Positions 1 through 5,301 of a stretch of DNA of 14,713 bases are shown in pieces. The stretch's first letter is position 1; each line of letters opens with the position of its first letter. A program made the position numbers and the translations under genes. Where the stretch lies: the NCBI GenBank assembly GCA_020026075.1, contig JAHHQZ010000038.1:1-14713 (forward strand). The letters run 5' to 3'. The stretch is from Actinobacillus sp. GTDB lineage: Bacteria; Pseudomonadota; Gammaproteobacteria; Enterobacterales; Pasteurellaceae. Under the pieces are notes generated by a model. That model had not been told where the DNA came from and did no database searches. It worked only from the letters and a program-made list of their open reading frames with translations.

Positions 1-52
1 ATCTGCACCTTAATTAGTTGACTGGTTAGTCCAACTTTTGGGGTGCAGATCA
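1..52 (-). mobile_element. Terminal end of an IS3-family (IS150-like) insertion sequence, left copy
   Basis: Perfect reverse complement of 14660-14711. The shared identity stops exactly at CA (51-52), which is TG when read on the minus strand. This fits IS3-family elements, which end in 5'-TG...CA-3'. The inner block (TGCACCCCAAAAGTTGGAC on the minus strand) resembles IS150-group ends, as I recall them. The IS body would extend left of the window, so no transposase is visible. The piece is itself a hairpin: ATCTGCACC (1-9) pairs with GGTGCAGAT (42-50). Seen: the repeat and its boundary. Inferred: the IS family. Confidence 0.72.
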
Positions 53-87
53 AACCAATGGTTTTATTTTTTTATTTTGTCTTTTGT

Positions 88-115
88 TTGACAAGTTATT
101 TAAAATCAGTACAGT
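88..115 (+). promoter_or_regulatory. Candidate sigma-70 promoter for the symporter gene
   Basis: A perfect TTGACA at 88-93 is followed, after 16 bases, by TACAGT at 110-115, which matches four of six bases of the -10 consensus. Transcription would start near 122, giving a leader of about 43 nt before the ATG at 165. It lies only 36 bp inside the IS end, so the gene appears to have kept its own promoter next to the insertion. The weak -10 limits confidence. Confidence 0.5.
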
Positions 116-164
116 GTTAATTTTTTGTAAACACAGAACCTGAAATAAGTATTTAGGAGAAATT

Positions 165-1604
165 ATGTTATCAAATATTGTTGCCGCCTTTGAGCAAGCG
201 CTCACTTGGATTGTGCATACTTTTGATGGTCCTCTTTGGGACATTACTACCATTGTGTTATTAAGCGTTGGGATCTTTTTTACCATTACCACAGGCGTGG
301 TACAGTTACGTTTATTTCCTGAGAGTTTACGAGAAATGTGGTTTGGTCGAGCCACTGACAGTAACGCTTTAACGCCATTCCAAGCATTTGCCACAGGGCT
401 TGCTAGCCGTGTAGGCGTGGGTAACATCGGCGGTGTGGCAACGGCCATCGCCTTAGGCGGGCCAGGTGCAGTTTTTTGGATGTGGATGACCGCACTTATC
501 GGAATGTCTAGCGCATTCGCTGAGTCAACCCTTGCACAGTTATTTAAAATTCGCAATGCGGATGGCTCTTTCCGTGGTGGCCCTGCTTACTACATTACCA
601 AAGGTTTACGTGCGCCGTGGTTGGCGGTCGCTTTTGCCATTTCTTTGATTTTCACCTTTGGTTTTGCTTTTAATGCCGTGCAGTCAAACTCTATTGTAGA
701 AGCTACGCACAATGCGTGGAAATGGACCCCTGAATATGTAGGCTTTGGTTTGGTATTGCTAACAGGGTTAATTATTTTCGGTGGCGTTAAGCGTATCGGT
801 AAAGTATCGGCACGAATCGTACCACTAATGGCATTATTTTATTTGATTATGACCGCCATCATTATGGGAATGAACTTTGAACGCATTCCTGATGTGATTT
901 CTCTGATTGTACACAGTGCCTTTAATTTTGACGCAATGGCTGGCGGTATGTTTGGGGCGATTTTCTCCAAAGCGATGTTAATGGGGATCAAACGTGGTTT
1001 ATTTTCAAACGAGGCTGGTATGGGGTCGGCACCGAATGCGGCAGCCTCTGCCTCTGTTAAACACCCTGCAAGTCAAGGCTTAATTCAAATGCTTGGCGTA
1101 TTTGTGGATACCATTGTGGTTTGTAGCTGTACGGCGTTTGTTATTTTATTGTCTGATACTTACAACAGCGGTTTATCTAACATTTCCTTAACGCAAGCAG
1201 CTTTGAAATACCACGTTGGCGACTACGGCGTGCATTTCCTTGCGTTCATCTTGTTGTTATTCGCATTTTCTTCCATTATCGGAAATTATGCTTATGCGGA
1301 AAGCAACATTCGTTTCATTAAAAACAAAAAATGGGTGCTGGCAACCTGTCGAGTGATCGTGCTGTTCTTCGTGTACTTTGGTGCAGTGCAGTCTGGTGGT
1401 ATCGTGTGGAGCTTTGCGGATACGGTAATGGCGGTAATGGCGCTCATTAACTTAGGGGCGATTGTGTTCCTTTCCCCAATCGTTTGGACAATGTTGAAAG
1501 ACTATACCAACCAATTAAAAGCTGGAGCTGATGAACCAGTGCTTGATATTAATGTCCACCCTGAATTGGTGAAACGAGGCGTTGACCCAGAGATTTGGCG
1601 CTAA
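165..1604 (+). CDS. Sodium:alanine/glycine symporter, AGCS family
   Basis: Inner-membrane secondary transporter that takes up a small amino acid, probably alanine or glycine, with sodium. The 479-aa product is full length for the family (about 450-480 aa) and is strongly hydrophobic, with roughly 10-11 membrane segments. Family hallmarks are visible: the conserved stretch containing SRVGVGNIGGVATAI (about 81-95), FRGGPAYYI (about 136-144), GGVKRIGKVSARIVP (206-220) and the signature FSNEAGMGSAPNAAASA (280-296). The ATG at 165 has a strong Shine-Dalgarno, AGGAGA at 155-160. It is the first gene inside the left IS end, has its own candidate promoter, and is followed by a strong hairpin, so it is probably transcribed alone. 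Family assignment is firm; the exact substrate cannot be read from sequence, so no gene symbol is given. Confidence 0.93.
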   Translation: MLSNIVAAFEQALTWIVHTFDGPLWDITTIVLLSVGIFFTITTGVVQLRLFPESLREMWFGRATDSNALTPFQAFATGLASRVGVGNIGGVATAIALGGPGAVFWMWMTALIGMSSAFAESTLAQLFKIRNADGSFRGGPAYYITKGLRAPWLAVAFAISLIFTFGFAFNAVQSNSIVEATHNAWKWTPEYVGFGLVLLTGLIIFGGVKRIGKVSARIVPLMALFYLIMTAIIMGMNFERIPDVISLIVHSAFNFDAMAGGMFGAIFSKAMLMGIKRGLFSNEAGMGSAPNAAASASVKHPASQGLIQMLGVFVDTIVVCSCTAFVILLSDTYNSGLSNISLTQAALKYHVGDYGVHFLAFILLLFAFSSIIGNYAYAESNIRFIKNKKWVLATCRVIVLFFVYFGAVQSGGIVWSFADTVMAVMALINLGAIVFLSPIVWTMLKDYTNQLKAGADEPVLDINVHPELVKRGVDPEIWR

Positions 1605-1619
1605 GCTTGTACCAAAATA

Positions 1620-1664
1620 GCCACGCCGGAATTTTCAAAAAAATTTTAATTATTCCGGCGTGGC
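1620..1664. terminator. Strong hairpin between the symporter gene and menB
   Basis: A 13-bp perfect stem, GCCACGCCGGAAT (1620-1632) with ATTCCGGCGTGGC (1652-1664), around a 19-nt AT-rich loop. There is no long T run immediately after it, so it is not a textbook rho-independent terminator, but its position 15 nt after the stop codon suggests a transcription end or mRNA stabiliser. Its inner part, GGAATTTTC, shares the core of the dispersed element seen elsewhere in the window, with different outer arms. Confidence 0.65.
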
Positions 1665-1673
1665 ACATTACGT

Positions 1674-1679
1674 TATAAT
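1674..1679 (+). promoter_or_regulatory. Candidate -10 element for menB
   Basis: A perfect TATAAT at 1674-1679 lies 35 nt upstream of the menB start. The -35 region would fall inside the right arm of the 1620-1664 hairpin and shows no good match. This is a single-element prediction. Confidence 0.38.
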
Positions 1680-1714
1680 TCCCATAATTTTTACTCAAAC
1701 ATAAAGGATAAACT

Positions 1715-2572
1715 ATGCGAAACCCGAACGATGATGCACTTTACGCCCCTGTAGAATGGCAAGATTTTAGCGAAGGCTATGACGATATTTTGTACCACAA
1801 ATCCCCAGAAGGGATTGCAAAAATTACTATCAACCGCCCACAGGTACGCAACGCATTTCGCCCACAAACGGTAAAAGAAATGATCAACGCCTTTGCAGAT
1901 GCGCGTTTTGATGAAAAAATTGGTGTGATTGTCCTTACAGGTCAAGGTGAAAAAGCCTTCTGTTCAGGTGGTGATCAAAAAGTGCGTGGCGACTACGGCG
2001 GCTACAAAGATGATCAAGGCGTTCACCACTTAAATGTATTGGATTTCCAACGTGATATTCGTTCTTGCCCGAAACCTGTAGTGGCAATGGTCGCAGGCTA
2101 TGCGATTGGCGGCGGCCACGTTTTACATATGTTGTGTGATTTAACCATCGCCGCAGATAACGCCATTTTCGGGCAAACAGGACCGAAAGTTGGCTCGTTC
2201 GATGGCGGCTGGGGCGCAAGCTATATGGCACGCCTTGTTGGGCAGAAAAAAGCTCGTGAGATTTGGTTTTTATGCCGTCAATACAATGCACAAGAGGCGC
2301 TGGATATGGGCTTAGTCAACACTGTTGTACCTTACGCCGATCTTGAAAAAGAAACTGTGCATTGGTGCCGTGAAATGCTCCGCAACAGCCCGATCGCTTT
2401 ACGTTGCTTGAAAGCGGCGTTAAATGCGGACTGTGATGGTCAAGCTGGCTTACAAGAACTTGCTGGCAACGCTACAATGTTGTTCTATATGACCGAAGAA
2501 GGGCAAGAAGGTCGCAACGCTTTCAACGAAAAACGCGCCCCTGATTTTGGTAAATTTAAACGTAATCCATAA
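1715..2572 (+). CDS. menB: 1,4-dihydroxy-2-naphthoyl-CoA synthase (MenB)
   Basis: Cytoplasmic crotonase-fold enzyme that closes the second ring of the naphthoquinone by converting o-succinylbenzoyl-CoA to 1,4-dihydroxy-2-naphthoyl-CoA in menaquinone synthesis. The 285-aa length equals that of E. coli MenB, so residue numbers can be compared directly. Visible features are the oxyanion/CoA loop FCSGGDQKVRGDYGGY (82-97, including Tyr97), the AGYAIGGGHVL stretch (127-137) and QTGPKVGSFDGG (154-165). The last holds Gln154 and Gly156, typical of the bicarbonate-dependent type I enzymes, with Ser161 and Asp163 nearby. Start: ATG at 1715 with AAAGGA at 1703-1708. menC follows downstream after a terminator and a small lipoprotein gene, a typical menaquinone gene pairing. 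Confidence 0.97.
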   Translation: MRNPNDDALYAPVEWQDFSEGYDDILYHKSPEGIAKITINRPQVRNAFRPQTVKEMINAFADARFDEKIGVIVLTGQGEKAFCSGGDQKVRGDYGGYKDDQGVHHLNVLDFQRDIRSCPKPVVAMVAGYAIGGGHVLHMLCDLTIAADNAIFGQTGPKVGSFDGGWGASYMARLVGQKKAREIWFLCRQYNAQEALDMGLVNTVVPYADLEKETVHWCREMLRNSPIALRCLKAALNADCDGQAGLQELAGNATMLFYMTEEGQEGRNAFNEKRAPDFGKFKRNP

Positions 2573-2574
2573 TA

Positions 2575-2607
2575 AAAAAGCCGCACAATTTGCTTGTGCG
2601 GCTTTTT
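2575..2607 (+). terminator. Rho-independent terminator of menB
   Basis: A 14-bp perfect stem, AAAAAGCCGCACAA (2575-2588) with TTGTGCGGCTTTTT (2594-2607), and a 5-nt loop, TTTGC. The GC-rich stem running into a T tract starts 3 nt after the menB stop codon. The flanking A and T tracts mean it could work in both directions. Confidence 0.88.
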
Positions 2608-2626
2608 ATTTGTTCAGGAAAATATA

Positions 2627-2746
2627 ATGAAAAAAATACTATGGCTCGTTTTATTTGGCTCGCTATTAACCGCCTGTGATGCAAAGGACGACTGCTTAGA
2701 CAATGGCGGACAGTACAACGATGTGACAAAAGTTTGTGAAAAATAA
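2627..2746 (+). CDS. Very small lipoprotein (39 aa), function unknown
   Basis: Translation gives a lysine-positive start (MKK), a hydrophobic segment (about 4-14) and a lipobox LTAC ending at Cys17, so it should be lipidated and cut by LspA, which is encoded later in this window. The mature peptide is only 23 residues. It starts Cys-Asp, and Asp at +2 is the classical inner-membrane retention signal in E. coli. It carries two further cysteines, Cys23 and Cys37, in the pattern CLDNGGQYN...VCEK, which could form a disulfide in the periplasm. A weak Shine-Dalgarno (AGGA, 2616-2619) precedes the ATG. It sits between the menB terminator and menC, 19 nt before the menC start. No function is recognised; the gene is easily missed because of its size. 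Confidence 0.78.
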   Translation: MKKILWLVLFGSLLTACDAKDDCLDNGGQYNDVTKVCEK

Positions 2747-2765
2747 TCATATTTAAGAGGGACTT

Positions 2766-3779
2766 ATGACCAAACGAGAGTTTACTTTATACCGTTACCG
2801 CATTCCAGTGGATAGCCAAGTGATTCTGCGCAATCGCTTTTTAAAAGTGCGTGAGGGCTTGCTGGTAAACGTGCAATGTGGTGAACATAGCGGCTGGGGC
2901 GAAATTGCACCATTGCCAGAATTTAGCCAAGAAAACCTAGATGATGCACAAGCACAAACGCTGGACTGGCTAAAACGCTGGGACGAGACACGATCGCGTG
3001 GTGAAAAATTAGCAATGGACGACTTGTATCCGTCAGTCGCCTTTGGGCTAAGCTGTGCCTTAGCGGAAATGTGTGGCGAATTAGGCGAGCAAGGCAATTA
3101 TCACACCGTACCATTATGTTTTGGCGACCCGGACGAACTTTACAGCGAACTAGATGCAATGACAGGCGAAAAAGTCGCCAAGATGAAAGTCGGTTTATAC
3201 GAGGCAAACCGTGACGGAATGATCGTCGATATGCTGTTAGAAGCAATCCCAGACTTAAAACTTCGCTTGGACGCTAACCGCTCTTGGGCGGAGCCGAAAG
3301 CTGATTTATTCGCAAAATATGTGAAACCACAGCATCGCACTCGTATCGCATTCCTTGAAGAACCGTGCAAAAATCGAGCTGCCAGCTTGGATTTTGCTGA
3401 TCGCACAGGCATAAAATTAGCGTGGGACGAAAGTTTGCGTGACGTAGATTTTGCCCTTGAACAGGACGAACGAGTAGCCGCCATCGTGGTAAAACCAACC
3501 CTCGTGGGCAGCATTGAAAAATGCAGCGCACTTATCCAACAAGCCCATCAATTTGGAATGCAGGCGGTAATTAGCTCCAGCTTTGAATCCAGTTTCGGTT
3601 TAACCCAGCTCGCCCGCTTAGCCCAACAACTCACCCCCAACGTCGCCCCTGGCCTAGACACCCTAAGCCTAATGGACTACCAACTCATTCGCACCTGGCC
3701 GAATAGCACCTTACCCGTGATCGAACTTGGCAACCGTGAGTTTATTTGGGAAGTGGAACATCATTCAAATCTCATTTAA
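2766..3779 (+). CDS. menC: o-succinylbenzoate synthase (MenC)
   Basis: Enolase-superfamily dehydratase that makes o-succinylbenzoate (OSB) from SHCHC in menaquinone synthesis, giving the compound later activated and cyclised by MenB. The catalytic set is in place with the spacing of E. coli OSBS shifted by eight: the KMK pair at Lys139/Lys141, metal ligands Asp169 (in LDANRSW), Glu198 (in FLEEP) and Asp221 (in AWDES), and the second lysine Lys243 (in VVKPTLVGS). The 337-aa length is slightly above E. coli (320). Start: ATG at 2766 behind a strong AAGAGGG (2754-2760). It follows the small lipoprotein by 19 nt and may share its transcript. It ends towards the minus-strand anti-sigma gene, with the 3849-3890 hairpin between them. 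Confidence 0.95.
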   Translation: MTKREFTLYRYRIPVDSQVILRNRFLKVREGLLVNVQCGEHSGWGEIAPLPEFSQENLDDAQAQTLDWLKRWDETRSRGEKLAMDDLYPSVAFGLSCALAEMCGELGEQGNYHTVPLCFGDPDELYSELDAMTGEKVAKMKVGLYEANRDGMIVDMLLEAIPDLKLRLDANRSWAEPKADLFAKYVKPQHRTRIAFLEEPCKNRAASLDFADRTGIKLAWDESLRDVDFALEQDERVAAIVVKPTLVGSIEKCSALIQQAHQFGMQAVISSSFESSFGLTQLARLAQQLTPNVAPGLDTLSLMDYQLIRTWPNSTLPVIELGNREFIWEVEHHSNLI

Positions 3780-3848
3780 AAGTGATTTAAATAGATTTTG
3801 AAAAAGAAAAGGGTGTTTAAAAAAACCTTTGGTTTGGGGATTTTGGCA

Positions 3849-3890
3849 AGGCTGGAATTTTTCATAAAATTTTGTAAAAAAATCCAGCCT
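3849..3890. terminator. Bidirectional hairpin between menC and the anti-sigma gene (dispersed element copy)
   Basis: Arms AGGCTGGA (3849-3856) and TCCAGCCT (3883-3890) pair perfectly. After one mismatch the stem continues with TTTTT (3858-3862) against AAAAA (3877-3881). A T6 run follows at 3893-3898 on the plus strand. It lies between convergent genes, so it probably stops menC transcription and may stop minus-strand transcription as well. It is one of the GGAATTTT-type palindromes of this window. Confidence 0.75.
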
Positions 3891-3906
3891 CATTTTTTAA
3901 GATAGA

Positions 3907-4080
3907 TTATTCTTCTGTTGCAAATTTTTTCATCATTTTCCGCATTGTTTTACAATTTTTATGAAAGTTTCGGCAAGGAAAACAGATGGCTAAGTGTGAA
4001 TACACCGATATTTTTTCAGGAGTGGTAAGTTTGCGTTCTTGCGATTGCGAAATAAGCTGTGTAACTTGTAAACATTTCAT
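3907..4080 (-). CDS. Small zinc-finger anti-sigma factor (zf-HC2 type), 57 aa
   Basis: Reading the minus strand from ATG at 4078-4080 gives a 57-aa basic protein starting MKCLQVTQLISQ. It contains the motif HLAICFPC (29-36), i.e. His-x3-Cys-x2-Cys, the zinc-binding signature of ZAS-type anti-sigma factors, with a further Cys43. Such proteins bind their cognate ECF sigma and release it on oxidative or other stress through the zinc site. There is no membrane segment, so it is soluble. A clear Shine-Dalgarno, GGAG (4089-4092 on the plus strand), lies 8 nt upstream. The sigma gene lies immediately upstream on the same strand and its open frame overlaps this gene by 65 nt. Similar short Cys-rich proteins follow an RpoE2-like sigma gene in Haemophilus and Pasteurella. 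The zinc motif is seen; the partnership is inferred from context. Confidence 0.85.
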   Translation of the reverse strand: MKCLQVTQLISQSQERKLTTPEKISVYSHLAICFPCRNFHKNCKTMRKMMKKFATEE

Positions 4081-4594
4081 TATTTATTCTCCATTGTGAT
4101 TTTTTTGATAGGCAATTTTGTGGCTGTAACTCTGCTCGATATAATAAAGTATGAAAGTTATTTGTAGTGATATTAACCATTTTACAAATATCCTTTGAGG
4201 GAATTTCCAAATATTCTCGTATCATAAAAACTTGAGCTTGATTTGCAGGCAAATGCGTTAAACAAGCTTCAAATATAATCAAAAATTGTGCGGAGTAAAT
4301 AAACTCATCATTTTCATTCCAAGCAACTCGGCTATATTGTTCTTTCCAGTGACCACTTTGATCAAAAAACGTATTCTCTCCATCATTACTCGCTAATTTA
4401 GAAGCTAAAACCCAACGATCCTTTTGTCTGATATAGTCAATGATTTTATTTTTTAGAATAGCAAAAAAACAAGTTTTTAGTGCTGCTTGACGTTTAGAAT
4501 GGTTCATATTACGCAATGCACTTACAAGTGCTTCTTGTACTATATCTTCTGCTATGTCGGTATTTTTGATTTGCAAATAAGTAAATTCTAGCAT
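4016..4594 (-). CDS. ECF-type RNA polymerase sigma factor, apparently altered at both ends
   Basis: The product is a group IV (ECF) sigma factor directing RNA polymerase to stress promoters. Region 2 is seen at about 1-60 (AEDIVQEALVSALRNM, then IIDYIRQKDRW at 51-61). Region 4 is at about 113-153 (THLPANQAQVFMIREYLEIP, then a helix-turn-helix ending LLYRA). Two oddities stand out. The first ATG gives MLEFTYLQ, which lacks the start of region 2.1. It is preceded in frame by a TAA (4595-4597), and upstream of that the frame reads NNQIDEIRQ, which looks like the lost N-terminus. Second, after CLSK the frame crosses seven A's (4100-4106) and runs 30-odd residues into the anti-sigma gene. One A fewer would give CLSKNHNGE and a stop (4084-4086) just before the anti-sigma start. 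No good Shine-Dalgarno precedes the ATG. It may be a pseudogene, a phase-variable gene, or affected by sequencing errors. Confidence 0.75.
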   Translation of the reverse strand: MLEFTYLQIKNTDIAEDIVQEALVSALRNMNHSKRQAALKTCFFAILKNKIIDYIRQKDRWVLASKLASNDGENTFFDQSGHWKEQYSRVAWNENDEFIYSAQFLIIFEACLTHLPANQAQVFMIREYLEIPSKDICKMVNITTNNFHTLLYRAELQPQNCLSKKSQWRINNEMFTSYTAYFAIARTQTYHS

Positions 4595-4609
4595 TTATTG
4601 CCGTATTTC

Positions 4610-4638
4610 ATCAATCTGATTATTTTTAACAGATTGAT
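4610..4638. repeat. 9-bp inverted repeat upstream of the sigma gene
   Basis: ATCAATCTG (4610-4618) and CAGATTGAT (4630-4638) are perfect inverted repeats separated by 11 AT-rich bases, 16 nt upstream of the sigma ATG. They could be an operator or a leader hairpin. If the reading frame once extended further upstream, the right part would be coding. No T run follows on the minus strand, so a terminator is unlikely. Confidence 0.4.
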
Positions 4639-4681
4639 TTTATTTTGTTTTTTTATTATTTTATTCGTTATCCTGAAAAAA

Positions 4682-4710
4682 TGTAAGAATTTTTGTATTG
4701 CTGCGACTAA
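4682..4710 (+). promoter_or_regulatory. Candidate ECF-sigma promoter for the thioredoxin-like gene
   Basis: TGTAAG (4682-4687), exactly 16 bases, then CGACTAA (4704-4710). A GTAA-like -35, a 16-nt spacer and a CGA-containing -10 are the general layout of ECF sigma promoters. It lies in the divergent region between the ECF sigma gene and the secreted thioredoxin gene and points at the latter, with a leader of about 70 nt. The match is to a general pattern, not a known consensus for this sigma, so this is inference. Confidence 0.42.
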
Positions 4711-4783
4711 TCATATTGAAATTTCTAAATAAAGCATAATGTTTTTTAGAAAATATGTAAATCAGTCTATTTGAGAGGTTTTT

Positions 4784-5251
4784 ATGAAAAAGTATTTTTC
4801 TATATTGTTATTATTTATTTCTGTAACCGCAGTTGCCCAAACAAATTTATTTAATATTTCATTACGTGATTTAAATAATCAGCCTGTATTATTAAATAAA
4901 TATAAGGATAAACCTGTTTATATTAAGGCATGGGCATCTTGGTGCCCTTTGTGTTTAGCCGGCCTTGCGGACTTAGATAAACTCAGCAAAGCACAAGATA
5001 AAAATTTTGAAGTTATCACAGTAGTTTCACCGAATAATTTAGGTGAAAAAAATACAGAAAAGTTTATCCAATGGTATAACGGGCTGGATTATAAAAATAT
5101 CATTGTACTATTAGATGAGCAGGGCGAAATTATTAAACGAGCGAAAATAAGAGGCTATCCTTCGAGTATTATTTTAGATTCAAAAGGAAATGTAATACAC
5201 ACACAGCCTGGTCATTTTACGAATGAACAAATTCGAGCATTTTTTAAATAA
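4784..5251 (+). CDS. Secreted thioredoxin-like protein (TlpA/PilB-N type), likely reductant for periplasmic MsrAB
   Basis: A 155-aa thiol-disulfide protein. Residues 1-18 form a Sec signal peptide (MKKYFSILLLF...) with a likely cut after AVA-18. The rest is a thioredoxin fold with the active site WASWCPLCLAG (Cys54, Cys57) and the cis-proline at Tyr125-Pro126. The WCPLC site, the ITVVSPN strand and the FIQWYNGLDY segment resemble the N-terminal domain of Neisseria PilB (MsrAB) and stand-alone Haemophilus relatives, which pass electrons from CcdA/DsbD to methionine sulfoxide reductase. Start: ATG at 4784 behind GAGAGG (4773-4778). It is divergent from the ECF sigma gene and carries a candidate ECF promoter. 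No msrAB or ccdA gene is in the window, so its partners must lie elsewhere or be lost. Its DNA is clearly more AT-rich than its neighbours. Confidence 0.86.
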   Translation: MKKYFSILLLFISVTAVAQTNLFNISLRDLNNQPVLLNKYKDKPVYIKAWASWCPLCLAGLADLDKLSKAQDKNFEVITVVSPNNLGEKNTEKFIQWYNGLDYKNIIVLLDEQGEIIKRAKIRGYPSSIILDSKGNVIHTQPGHFTNEQIRAFFK

Positions 5252-5254
5252 AGT

Positions 5255-5293
5255 AGGTTGGAATTTTCCAAAATTTTGTGAAAATTCCAGCCT
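5255..5293. terminator. Bidirectional terminator between the thioredoxin gene and lysC (dispersed element copy)
   Basis: Arms AGGTTGGAATTTTC (5255-5268) and GAAAATTCCAGCCT (5280-5293) pair over 14 bp, with one G-T wobble, around an 11-nt loop. A T6 tract follows at 5298-5303 on the plus strand, reaching the lysC stop codon at 5302-5304. It lies between convergent genes and starts 3 nt after the thioredoxin stop. It belongs to the same palindrome family as 3849-3890 and 14591-14633. Confidence 0.82.
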
Positions 5294-5301
5294 TCAGTTT
5301 T

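Noticed and set aside
50..556. Long open frame on the minus strand across the start of the symporter gene
   Set aside because: It is antisense to a clear AGCS protein, has a low-complexity composition without family motifs, and no ribosome site. Similar antisense frames over menB, menC, tmcA, ispH, ispD and ispF were rejected for the same reason.
3140..3531. Minus-strand open frames within menC
   Set aside because: menC is complete with all catalytic residues on the plus strand; the antisense frames are Ser/Arg-rich shadows.
3795..3835. AT-rich weak hairpin (AAAGG...CCTTT) after menC as the menC terminator
   Set aside because: The pairing is short and interrupted; the stronger hairpin at 3849-3890 with a T6 run explains termination better.
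4200..4208. GGAATTTCC as another copy of the dispersed palindrome
   Set aside because: It lacks the outer AAGG..GG arms and lies within sigma coding sequence; a chance short palindrome.
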